A stretch of DNA of 64,000 bases from Allodiplogaster sudhausi (taxonomy: Eukaryota > Nematoda > Chromadorea > Rhabditida > Diplogasteridae): positions 2,205,001-2,269,000 of the forward strand of contig CALZFC010000252.1 of the NCBI GenBank assembly GCA_945643635.1, read 5' to 3'. Under the pieces are notes generated by a model. That model was not told the origin of the DNA and did no database searches. It saw nothing but the letters and a program-made list of their open reading frames with translations. This document shows, in pieces, positions 12,491 through 23,600 of the stretch. The position numbers were made by a program, and so were the translations under genes. Every line of letters starts with the position of its first letter. The first letter of the stretch is position 1.

Positions 12491-13400
12491 GAGAGAGAGG
12501 GGAGAGAGGGGTAGAGAGAGTGAGAGAGAGAAAGGAGGAGCAGGAGGGTGAAAGAGAGAAAAAGTGAAGGAGGTATAGAAAGGAGAGAAATCATAAGTAA
12601 TGAAGAATGAGGGCAAATGGGAATTATTAGGGGATTCAAAGGCAAATCCAGGGCAGATGAAGAATGGACGTTGCGAAAACCATTCCAAGGCACGGAAAGA
12701 AGAGTGGGGGAGAGGTACAGAGGGTGCGCATCCTCGCTCTTCCATGGCATGAGGGTGACGAAGGTCTCTTACTACTCATGTCTCTCTCTCTCTCTCTCTC
12801 TCTCGCTCTCTTTCTTCTCGCTCTCTCTCTCTCTCTCTTCTCTCTTCCCTCTTCCCCGTCTCTCCCATCTCCAGTCTCCCTTCTATTCCCAACCCCCTGT
12901 CTCACACTAAGCAAACAAACTTGCTCCGTTTTCACATATCAAAGAGGCCCCGGCATGTAAACCAAAAGAGGTCAGTAACGGATCGAATCAACCCTTTTTG
13001 TGTCGGCCGAAAACGAGGAAACCGGAGTGCAGTTGCCATGGACACGAAGAGAATGGAGAAGAGACAGTGGTAGAGAGGAAGAGAGAAAAAAAAATAGAGA
13101 GAAAGAAACAGAGAACGACAGAAAGAGAGAAAGAGAAGAAGATTGAGAAGAGAGAATTGAGCAGAGGGAATTGAGAAAAAGAGAAAGAGAAAGAGAAAGA
13201 GAAAGAGAAAGAGAAAGAAAAAGGAAAAGCGAAAGAGAAAGAAAAAGAAAAAGCGAAATAGAAAGAAAAGAGAGAGAGAGAAAAAGAGAAAAAAAGAGAG
13301 AGAGAAGAAAAAGAGAAAGGAGAGATGAGGGAGCGAGAAGAGAGTAGAAAAGAGAGAAAGAGAAATAAAAGAGAATAGACGATCAGAGTAGACAGAAAAC
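12180..13400. repeat. Dense GA/CT simple-repeat block
   Basis: Alternating purine and pyrimidine tracts: (GA)n at 12,236-12,273 and 12,449-12,486; (CT)n at 12,779-12,840; (GAAA/GAGAAA)n at about 13,080-13,370. It lies between the divergent starts of syntaxin and the four-span membrane protein gene (1.58 kb apart). The long open frames across it are repeat translations. Confidence 0.85.
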
Positions 13401-13726
13401 AATAAAATAAATATAAAACAAGAATATCTTATCCATTAAAGCGCCATTTTAATTATAACTTTTGTTTATCCAAGATTTCACATGTCTGTTGGTGATGTAC
13501 AACTATTTCATGATTGAATATTTCTTATCACTGGTCCTGATTAGGAAAGAGTGTTTCCGTGTTGGGAAGCTTATCAAGAGTGTCTTCATTGATTGACATC
13601 TCCCTCCGGTCGCCACTCCGTCAATGACTCTTCTTCACTCTCTTCTTCGTCCTTCTCGCCCGTTCTTGAGGGCCGTGACGTGAGAAGACGGCTCCTTCAT
13701 CTATTTGGCCAAAGTCACAGAAAAAG

Positions 13727-15063
13727 ATGGCTCCTGGCGGTCAGGACAGAACTCGCCATCCACTGAATCCGCCATTGTCTCGCTACACAACTTGTTGTGG
13801 CCGCATCCACATCAAGGTTGGTGTCCCTCTTCCCTTCTCAACTCAGAGATCTAAGTCTCTCTCTCCCCCCCTCTCTCTCTCCCTCTCCCTCCCTCTCCCA
13901 ATCTCTCTCTCCCTCCCTCTCCCTCTCTCTCCTCTCTCTCTCCTCTCTCTCTCTCCTAGCATGCCCTCCTCTGCGTCACAATCATCTTCGTTTTCTTCGA
14001 AGTCATCGAGTTCATCGAACTACTCTTCAAGCCTCTCGGAGTTCTTGCCAGCATTGGCACTCTCTTTTTTGAGGTTAAAGGACCGAAAGAGAAGTGAGAG
14101 AAAGAGGACGAGAATGGGAGGGGGAGAGAAATAAATAGAGATGGAGAGAGGAAGATGTGTTTACTTGAGGTGATAGAATGCGTGACTACTCTCTGTCTTC
14201 TCATTGGATACTGTCGCGAATCGCATCTCCTACTCATTCCGTTCGCATTGAGCCTGGTACCTTGAAGCTTTTGCAGCAAAGAAAGATATATTGAGGGAAG
14301 AGGTTGTTTGAGAGACGGAAAGAAATAGAGAGAGAGAGAGGGAGAGAGAGAGAGAGAGGGAGAGAAAGGGAGGGCCAGAGATGTCTGAATGAACTGCAGC
14401 TCGTGGCGGTGGTGGTGATGATTCTTCTGTCGCTCCTGAGTCTGATCGCCTTTATCTTCCCCGAATCAGACTTTGCTTACCAGTTCTTCGATTCTGACAT
14501 TAACGCTCCCCGAAGGCTCTTTTGTTCGTCCATTTATATCTTATTCTATTCGTAAACCTTCTTCTAAACAAAACACAACTTTTATTGGCAGCAGCAATTA
14601 TTAATGACAATTAAAGGTATTTTTTAAAGTCTTGACCAACTTAATCGTGCTATGGCTGTTCTCTCTCTTCACTTCGTGGTGTCTCCACGTTGTTCTCTTT
14701 TCTTATCGTTATTTCGAAGAGAAAGAAGCACTGGAGAAAGCGAGAAGAAATTCCCGCCCTCCGAGTCGTGGCAATCCACAGGTTTCTATTTTACCTACAC
14801 ATACAAACTTTTTCTTTCGTTCTTCTTAATTAACATATGCATTTCTTGCTTATTATCTCTTACATGATATTTCTTTCTCCGATTGTGTTGTCTTCCATTT
14901 GCAGCCTCGAAACGGTTCCTTCCCCCAGCGGACAATTGTGGCGATTCCCTTGACTGACGAAAGAAACACCGGCAACTTCCCCAATCCGAACTTTTCTTTA
15001 TCTGACGACGAGGATGAAATCCTGGGCAGCAATTCAGTCAAAGCTTCGCCTGCTTTGGTCTAG
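13727..15063 (+). CDS. Four-span membrane protein, nematode LAPTM/DUF7027-like
   Basis: Six exons: 13727-13816, 13960-14073, 14170-14256, 14400-14523, 14630-14781, 14905-15063; phases match and the product is 241 residues. The N terminus has a CCG-I-H-I-K motif (TTCCGRIHIK). Four hydrophobic segments follow: ALLCVTIIFVFFEVIEFIEL; CVTTLCLLIGY with LLLIPFALSL; VAVVVMILLSLLSLIAFIFP; LIVLWLFSLFTSWCLHVVLF. The tail is acidic and Ser-rich (SDDEDE). The layout resembles the small nematode tetraspan proteins related to lysosomal LAPTM proteins (DUF7027), but that family call rests on the Cys-Cys-Gly motif and topology only. The intron after exon 1 is almost pure CT. An additional small exon between exons 1 and 2 cannot be excluded, because related proteins usually have more residues before the first span. 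Confidence 0.75.
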
Positions 15064-16189
15064 CAATGCTAGCAATCCTCACACAGGCGTTCTATGTTTT
15101 TTTTTACTTTCCACTTTTAATCGTTGTGCAGATTTCGTAAATAAAAAAGATTTAAGTTTTTTCATCACCCCGTTGCACAAGTCTTCAGGAGATCCTGCTA
15201 ATTCCTTTATACTGGTGTATAAACTGAGTGAGCGGAAGATATCCACGCATACATATCAAATAATAACGAATGATTAGCCCGCCAAAATGTCTAGTCTGTT
15301 ATTTAACTGATTTACCGAATAAACGGAATAGGAGAGTCAGTGCCTGAAGTGGACGAAAGAAAGGAAAGGAGGGATTCCCCAGAGAAGAGAGGAAGAGGAG
15401 GGGAGAGAAGATATCTTTGCCATGGTGGATGGACTATGAACACCGATTCTGTTTGTCCATTCCCATAGTCATGACCACTTTTCATTGTTGGTGACCCTTC
15501 AGCTACTTGACTGTGGCCACAGCTGTGGTCGTTACCGCATTTACGACCATATACTGTTTCTTCTACGTCAAATGGTGGTCGTCATTACAATCTCCATATT
15601 TCTAAATCTTCCCTTTCTCCAATCTATTACTCTTTATAAATGCAAGAAATTTTTATTCATGACTGAAATTGCCTTTCCAAGTGTCTTTAAATAATTAGAT
15701 GTCGATAAATACTTAATATATTTTGTAGGCCATTCTTGAATAAATACAGATTCTTCGGTAATTCCGTGAATGGATAGGAAACAAAATGGGCGAAGCGAAA
15801 GAGGGTTTACGCTTTCTTACGGTTGTTAGCCACTTTCCAGTGTTTCGTGAGGAGATTTCCAGCCATCTTGGATAGCTGAATTTTGTAGGTGTAAATGAGA
15901 GCGAATCCTTTCCACAAAGAACAAGGACATGGAGCTGAAAATAGTGTCTGACAATATTTGTAATGTACTAGTGTATTTTACATTAAAATTAATACATGAA
16001 AGAATTTCGAAAAGTAAGGCCAACACAGCCTTTTCGAATAAGCTTTGAATTTCTCCGACCTGGTTTCTCACTTTCTTTCAAAACAAATAGAATTTCTTGC
16101 TTTTATTAGGTTTGTTGATGGTTGTTCTGGGCGGTAGATTTTTCTACCCTTTAGTTCTTTTCCTCCGTTTCGTATTACAGACAGCAAAG
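15064..16189. other. Intergenic, one stray hydrophobic frame
   Basis: No supported gene. At about 15,510-15,620 a plus frame reads TVATAVVVTAFTTIYCFFYV, like a membrane segment, but no start or splice partner keeps its frame, so it is not called. Confidence 0.35.
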
Positions 16190-17533
16190 ATGACTTCGGC
16201 TGATCTGATTGACACGAATAAAATGCAAGTGGACCACGTAGACAACGACGCTTCTGGAGACGCGAAGATTGTTGACACCGAGGACAGGGAGGAGTACTTC
16301 GTTAAACCACTCTACACCTACTACTGTCACTGCGGCCAGGCAAAAAACCATTTCATCTCTTTCAATTTATCCGTTTTCCTGTTTATGGCTGCTCCTTTTC
16401 TTCTAATAGGAAGCCTCAGGTTTCCTATTCAGTTCCTTGATACTTTAAGATGGTGATGATCTGCGATACTCTCCACACGAGATTACCTCTTCGGAAACGT
16501 GATGGAGCGCGTGTCATCGACCCGGGGAGGACAACGACTAAGATCTTCGCCGTCGCCGGTGACACTGTCTACATTAGAAGGTTCCGTGTTCATTGAGATC
16601 ATACTTATTTATAACTATAGTTTATATTATTTTAATCCGTCTTCACCTAATTCGATTTCGTGCCGTATTGTGATTCCAAGAAAACATCTCTACTAAGATA
16701 ATTGTGTTCGGTAAAATTATTATGCTATCGATTCCTTTGTACACTGCTGATTTTGGATGCTTACAACCTATGTTTAAATTGTAATAGCAATAACTTACAG
16801 GGAAGGACTGGGATTGGAGCAGCAGTACAGGAAGAATTGTAAAGGCTGCGGAGTTCCGCTTTACTACCAACACCCATTCAATCTCAAGATCACATTCATC
16901 TTCAAGAATGCACTGCTCTCTGCACAAGAAGTCGGCGGTTTTTCGGGCAAGAATGAGGAGCAAAGAGCAAAGAAGGTTTGCACTCATTCAACATCTTACG
17001 ATTAGTGTTTCAACACACATCATAATTGTTTGCCGCTAACCCTTTTATACATAATCCATTCATGCTGGAATCTTTTTAAGCGTACAGACAATTTCTTATT
17101 CTAAGCAGAAAATGTGTCTTGTGATTCTCAGGTGATCATGACAAAACACGTGAAGAACCAAGGTCGGCATGGGTCGGTGACGGTGTCTACTGTGGAAGAA
17201 GAAGAAGACGAGATCGAAGCTGTCAGTCTCTTCTTCTCTCCCCCTCTTTAAGCTTCTTCTTTTATCATGCGTGGGTTCTTCAAGCTAAACACAAATAGCA
17301 AACGTTTTCAAGGAAGTAGTAGGAATAAAAGCATAGAATAGAATGATGAAGTCATGTGAGTAAGTATGAGAATGCGATAAGATGTCAATGATTGTTTACA
17401 GCGAGAGACAGCAGAGAGTTACTCTCTGAACGCACGGATCGTACAGCAACATCTGAAGAAGACCGGCCGTCCCTCTTCCTCGGAAGCCATGGGGCCACCC
17501 ACGAAGGCCGCCAGGAGGGGCACTCTTCTTTGA
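16190..17533 (+). CDS. STEEP1: STEEP1 (STING ER-exit protein) homologue
   Basis: Five exons: 16190-16339, 16450-16580, 16801-16975, 17132-17221, 17402-17533; phases match and the product is 225 residues (human STEEP1/CXorf56 is 222). Family landmarks: [11 protein letters not shown] near residue 41-50, [29 protein letters not shown] (the second Cys pair), [15 protein letters not shown], and a basic C terminus. Two CxC/CxxC pairs suggest metal binding. In vertebrates STEEP1 promotes COPII-mediated STING exit from the ER; the function in a nematode is unknown. Intron 1 has a GC donor (CCAG|gcaaaa) paired with a TTTAAG acceptor. The protein shows no signal peptide or membrane span. Confidence 0.93.
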
Positions 17534-17795
17534 CTTACAATTCCCTTTCCTTTCTCCTCATCTTATACGAGTTCTCTTCCACGATAAACTTTATATCCTT
17601 TCGACATTGCATTGCATATTTGTTTTTCATGGCTGGGTGGATATTGAAGAGAAACGATTATCGTAGATCTTTTACAAACTTGGCACACATGAGGTTTCCA
17701 ATGCACTGGAGGGGCAGGGGAAGGCTGCCTTCTGTCTACAACAATCCACGGGAGTGCAGGCAAGGCTAGAAATAGAAGTTTATAAAAGGAACAAA
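17534..17795. other. Intergenic, no feature
   Basis: Short gap downstream of STEEP1, which must contain its 3' UTR. Nothing else recognised. Confidence 0.4.
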
Positions 17796-18677
17796 ATGGT
17801 CTGCCTCTTGAGGGCAGCGGTGGATCCAATCATTTTACGCACCTCTCGAAACATTTCGACCAGCTGTCTTTCTTGTCCTCACTCTCACACTCACTATCTC
17901 TCTTCCTCTCCCTCTCTCTTTCTCGCTCTCTGTCTCACTCTCGCACTCACTATCTCTCTCCCTCTCTTTCTCTTCCAGAGTTATTCTCTCTCCCTCTGAA
18001 TTGATGATATGCATCAGTGCTTTCGGTTCATTTAGAGCACATTGGCATGCAAGAATTGTGTAGGCGGGCATTCAGTTTTGTATTGAAAGAAAGTGGAAGA
18101 ATCCACTCTGCTTCTTCTATTATTGGAATGACCGGCACAACACTTGGAGACAATTTATTTGCTTGGCTCGTGATGGAAGAAGTATAAGTGGAGAGGAGGG
18201 AAAGGCTTTCTTTCTCGTCTTCCCTCACCATCCCGGATAGTCTTGTTCATGGTAAGAGAATGCAGCTAGACGGCCATCCCTCTTCGAGGTACCCAGCAGA
18301 GAGTTCAGAGCCTCCTGAAAGAAGTACCCACTCTCTTCCTTCTTTAGGAGATCGTGGATTGGAAATGAAAAGCGAGCATATACATGCTTGAGATATACCT
18401 CCTTCTCTCTCAGTCTCTCTCTCTCTCATACGCTCTCTCTTTCTTGCTTTCCTTCTCACACACTCCTTCGTCCAACTGCTGCCTTCTACATATTGCATCC
18501 AAGCAAGGAGTAGCTTACACCTCTTTCCACCTGTTCCTACCACTGATTAACAAGAGAGTGAAAGGGAAGGCCTACCTGTATCCTCGTCATCGAGCCATGG
18601 GGAGCAGCGGAGCAAAGACAAGAGAAGAAGAAGACTGCGAGCAGCAGAAGAAGCCTCCTTTCCATTCCACCCGATGA
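17796..18677 (+). CDS. Hypothetical protein, possible mitochondrial presequence
   Basis: Weak candidate with three phase-compatible exons: 17796-17865, 18018-18181, 18555-18677; about 118 residues. The N terminus MVCLLRAAVDPIILRTSRNI is basic, hydrophobic and lacks acids near the start, as in mitochondrial targeting peptides. Exon 2 (GMQELCRRAFSFVLKESGR to NLFAWLVMEE) is not repeat-like and ends at a strong GTATAAGT donor. Exon 3 is basic and ends KKPPFHSTR. An extra exon between 18,182 and 18,554 is possible. The family is not recognised, and the opposite strand also has open frames here. Confidence 0.3.
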
Positions 18678-19075
18678 GTGAGTCTCCTCAACCACACTTA
18701 TTAAGATGACATTGGAAGAGGAATGGGGGCGGCAGCGAAGGGAAGTGGGCGAAGGACTACTAACTGCGCATCCATCTCACTCTTTGTCATGTCCATCTCC
18801 GTCCACCCACTCCCCCTCTCTCTCCCTCTCTTTCTCTCTCTCCCCCTCTCCCTCTCTCTCCCTTTCTCTCCCTCTCTTTCTCTCTCTCCCCCTCTTCCTC
18901 TCTCTCCCTCTCTCTCCCTCTCTTTCTCTCTCTCTCCCTCTCCCTCTCTCTCTCATCTTCAACCATGCAAGGGAAGACGAGACAAGTTGACGCGTCTGAC
19001 GTCTCACTTTAAAAGGCGCGGATTATGGAAACGCGTCGAAAGCTGCTGCAGCCACCGCAACACTTGGCGGAAACG

Positions 19076-19121
<46 letters not shown>

Positions 19122-19251
19122 AGAGAGAGACAGAGAGAGAGACAGAGAGAGAGACAGAGAGAGAGACAGAGAGGGAGAGAGACACAAAGGGAGAGAGAGA
19201 GAGAGGGAGAGAGAGAGAGAGAGAGAGACAGGAAGGGAGAGAGAGAGAGGA

Positions 19252-19284
<33 letters not shown>

Positions 19285-19301
19285 AAGAGAGAGAAAGAGA
19301 A

Positions 19302-19350
<49 letters not shown>

Positions 19351-20698
19351 CATTCCGACAGAGAGGTAGCGAAGGGATTTAAGAAGCATGATGTGGCTTG
19401 AGAGACTAATAAGGAAGGTGGTAAAATTCACACGTATCTTCAGAGAAGTCAGACCGAATGTCAAGTCTTTAAAATATGTAAATGTATTACAGTGTGAAGG
19501 TTCGAGAGCAGACTGAGAATGGGTTAGATGTACACGTGTATAAACAGCCAAGGAATTGTATAAACAAAATAATAACCGGCAACATGGAAATTCATCATTC
19601 TTCCTTCCCCCTTCTGCACTGCCGATGCTCAAAAGCGCAATTGGGCGGGGCGAAACTGAAGGGGGCGGAACCATGACTCGAGTTCGGTAATAATGATGCC
19701 GTCATTGTGTATACCGAAAGCCAGGATTAAGTTAGCTAGCTCTTTAATGTCGGTCCTCTCTTCTCCAAGATGCTCTCTTTGCTGGCCTGTCTCTTCCTCT
19801 TCTGTTTTCCATTCCATTACTCTTATTATTTTTCTGTTTGAAGCCGTAATTCTCGACTACTTTCCCTCTTGATAGCTGTTCGAAGTGAAAGAAGGAACTA
19901 CAAATATATCGTACGTACATACAAATCTGTAACGATCGTTACAACGATCAAAGTGTGAGGCAGTTGAGTGGATAACACAATAAATCTTCAAAATACTCGA
20001 GCGAAAGAACTAGAGAACTATCAGCGGTTCTTCATATATCTGCAGAGCAATCACGCCCTCACTGGCCTCGTACTATGAAGCTCCCCTGAGGGCTCCTTCA
20101 ATGGAAATTAACTTGCATGAACTGATGTATTCTGATAAGCTGTTTTCTTTTCTTTTTCTTTTGTGTGTTTTTCTTATGTGTGTGGGTTTTTTTTATATCT
20201 AAAATTTTAACTGATACAATCATTTTGTGGATTAAAAAACCTATCACAACACATCCTTTTCAGAAACAGATTTTTTGTCTAAAAATGCATAAATGTTGAT
20301 TCGGAGACAACTTCTTCATACAAAATTATCTTATATGAAGGGCTGCTATCTACATGCAAAAATTAGAATTTTTGAAATTTATTAGAGTTTCTGGCAGTTT
20401 ATTGGGCAGGAAAATAATAAATGAAAATTAAGTACATTTAGCATCAACGAAAAATATTTCGCGAACGCGCAGGAGTCTCAAAAAGATGATCCTTTAGTTT
20501 CACTGGAGGTACGGTGCCGAAGGTTTCGTGATGCCGCGTGAAATTCAATTTCTGCTTGTACATATGTACACTTTGGTCGTCCGTTGTTGTCTTATCGTTT
20601 CATGTTATTAAGATCGTTTTGTCCAAGAAGCGGACGTTGAGCAGACGAAGGAGCGAGCAAAGTAGTTGAGCGGATTTGGAGTGGCGGCAGCCACAGAG
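18678..20698. repeat. Microsatellite-rich intergenic region
   Basis: A CT/CCCTCT tract at about 18,810-18,955 is followed by a long GA tract with GACA variants at about 19,077-19,350. The rest (19,360-20,698) is unique AT-rich sequence, presumably the hnRNP U promoter side. No gene supported. Confidence 0.7.
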
Positions 20699-23600
20699 AT
20701 GGCCACGCGAAGCAGTGGTCGGAGGAGTGCGGGGAGTGATGGAGCGGAAGCATTGAAGCCTTCCATGATTCATCTCGCTCCGCTTGGCCGTCTCAAGGAG
20801 GAATGCATTCGACTTGGTCTCCCCATCAATGGCTCCAAAACGGCTCTGGCTGATCGGCTGCAGGAATATCATGATCTTGGCGGTGTCCTTCCAACGGAAA
20901 CATTTTCCAAAACGGAGGTATTCATTTATATACGTTTATAGCGTAATATATGACATTCAGTGATGTGTTTAAAAACTTTTTTTTTAAATCGCTGTTGAAG
21001 GAGCCAGCTATGAGATCTCCAGTAAAGAAGAAGCGGAGATCCTCTCCGAGTTTAAACAAGTCCGTTGAAAAGAAACCGAAGGGGTCCAAGAAGAAACAAG
21101 CGAAAACAGCTACTGTCGAATCTCTTGAAGTCGAACCTGAGGAAGTTGGCTTCTCTATTCGTTACGCAGTTAGTTTTCTCTATTAATTTTTAGTTCACAA
21201 TGCTTGTATTCAATAAATATATTACTTGCAGAGATATTTTGGTATAATTCGGTTACTCCTGAAGTATTTATTAGTCAGAATTTTGCTATTGCTTATTTCT
21301 TTGACATACCGTTAATGCCCTGAAATTATAGGACGATGTTAACAAGGATGTTGAAAGCGACGATGACAACGTTCCCCTCATTCAACTTGGAAATAAAGCC
21401 ACTGAAAAAGTTAGTTAAAAATTATTTCCATTCTTTAATGAGATCCTTTCTTTTCATTGTGTGATCTTGACTGCTTTACAGCAGAGTCCGCGAAAGAGAC
21501 CACGGCAAGAGATTCAGGAAGACAGTGCCATGCGAGACACGGGAGAACTGCTTGACAAGGTATCAATCCATTTCTCTCTCATCCTTTAAGCATGCGGTAG
21601 TCAAGTATTTGGTATGATCAATCGGCTTCTTTATTACTTTGCATTTTGGACTACCGTCATGCTTCTGTAGCTTTATTTTGAACTTCATTTGATGCAAGGT
21701 TCTCCGCTTAACAGAAAGTTTGATCCAGGGCGATTCCGAATGGGTTCCCGAGGGGATGGAGAAGGTGCAGAGAAGCTCACAAAGTGAGAAACGTCTGCCG
21801 CCGAAGAAAATTGCAAAGTTGGAAGTGGATTCTCCTCCTCCGCTGAAGAAGAACGCCTCCACTGGTTATTCGTTTTAATATTTTCAATATTTGCATTGAC
21901 ACCATTTACTTCTCTCAGTATTTGTTGTAATATGGCATTTTATTGTTTTAATACAGCGCTACTGTGAAGTTGGGAAGTGTTATCTCTTTATTAGATCATT
22001 TGTGTCCTTGCAGAGGAATTCGACAAGACGAAGCAACTAATATTCGGTAGCGAAGGGAAGAAAGTGAAGAAGGAATCATCTGAAGCTTCATCCGAGTCCT
22101 CAGATGTAGAGAAAGAGCGGAGGAGGAGGGAAGAAAAGGAGAGACGAAGGAAGGACGAGAACGTGAGAAAGGGAGAGCAAGAGAAAGACTCTCCCGAAGG
22201 AGATAGCAGGGAAGTGAGAGCGGCGGATATCAAGAAGGAACCGGAAAGGAGGAAAGAGAAGCCAATCACCGCTGTATGGGTGGAGTTCCTTCAGGGGAAG
22301 GTCAGAATCGCATTTAAAAGAACAATGAATTCGGTGATATTGATCTGATCATCTGCTAATTACTAGGAAGCAACGAAGCAAGGAGTGAAAAGTGGAATTG
22401 AGAAGACTACCACCGAGGCTGAGACTTCTTTGGAAGGAGAAGAGCAGCCGAAGACGACAGACGAACGGAAGAAGTCGGCATTCGGCCCTCGTTCTCTTCC
22501 CCCCTCCCAGTCTCGTCCTGTGCCTCCTCTTCAGCAAGAAGTACACCTTTTATATTTTTTATACTTATACTATGCATAATGCATATTTCAATATCCTCTT
22601 CATGCGCAATTTTAATGTTCTTTTGTCGATTTAAGGTTGACCTCCTGGGTAATATTATCGGCAAACAGAACGAGTTGCTACAGAAGAGGCTACAGACAAA
22701 TGAGGAGGCTGAGATGGAGAAGGTGAGGTCACCTCACATCAGCTCCTTTAAAGATCACATTATCGATTTGAGGGAAAGGGCATTTGAAACTTAATTTTCA
22801 GATAAGGATACAGGCCCAGCTAAGGCACGGGACAATTGAACGGCAAGAGGAACATTCAAGGGAAGAACGGATAAGACTTGAGAAGCAAAGAGAGAAGGAT
22901 AAGAGGGAGCGAGAGAAAGAGAGAGAGCGAAAAGAGAGGGAGTCTCGATCTTCTTCCTTCTCCCTCGCACCGCCCCCACCCACTCTCAAACCCGACTACC
23001 TATCCCAGGACCGCCGCCGGGGCCCAAACCGCAGCAGAAAAAGGTATGGTACAGAATTATTGAAGAGATTGTGTAATGGCAGATTATCAGGAGGAAGTGA
23101 CTGAGAATGCGACGATTGGGAAGGCGGTGGAAGACTCCCCTCCCACTCCTGAGTACGAGCCACTCGAGGAAGAAGGGAAGACAAACACGGGGGAGAACTC
23201 TGTCAAGGGAGAAGTTGCGGCTGCCAGCGAGCAGAGTACAGTCTCCGATCACACAGGTTTTACTTTACAACATTAATCACGTTTGATAGACCGACTGATA
23301 AAATCTATTTTCCGCTACGAAAGCGGGTGAGAGGGTGGAGGAGGCTGAAGAGAACGAAGAGGAAGGGGAGCGGTGCACTGGCCATCTGCTGCCGAGGACG
23401 CCTGGCGCTGATAGTCAAGTGGTTTCCCAGTTCAACCATGCTCTGCTAAGAGTTCTTCAGCAACGGCAACTCAAAGACCAAATAGGCATCAACCTTTTCT
23501 ACCAAATCACTTTGATTTCATATTTTTAAAGGTAAAAAGTAGCCGTTTTCGAAATTCGTTATGTGAACTAGAAGAATTGAAGGAAATTGGTTTCTAGAGG

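Noticed and set aside
12932..13402. 156-codon Phe/Leu/Ser frame on the minus strand
   Set aside because: Pure translation of GAAA/GAGAAA repeats.
15485..15694. Hydrophobic plus-strand frame resembling a transmembrane exon near 15,510-15,620
   Set aside because: No ATG or splice partner preserves its frame; the candidate upstream frame ends in a stop and the only intron would be 12 nt.
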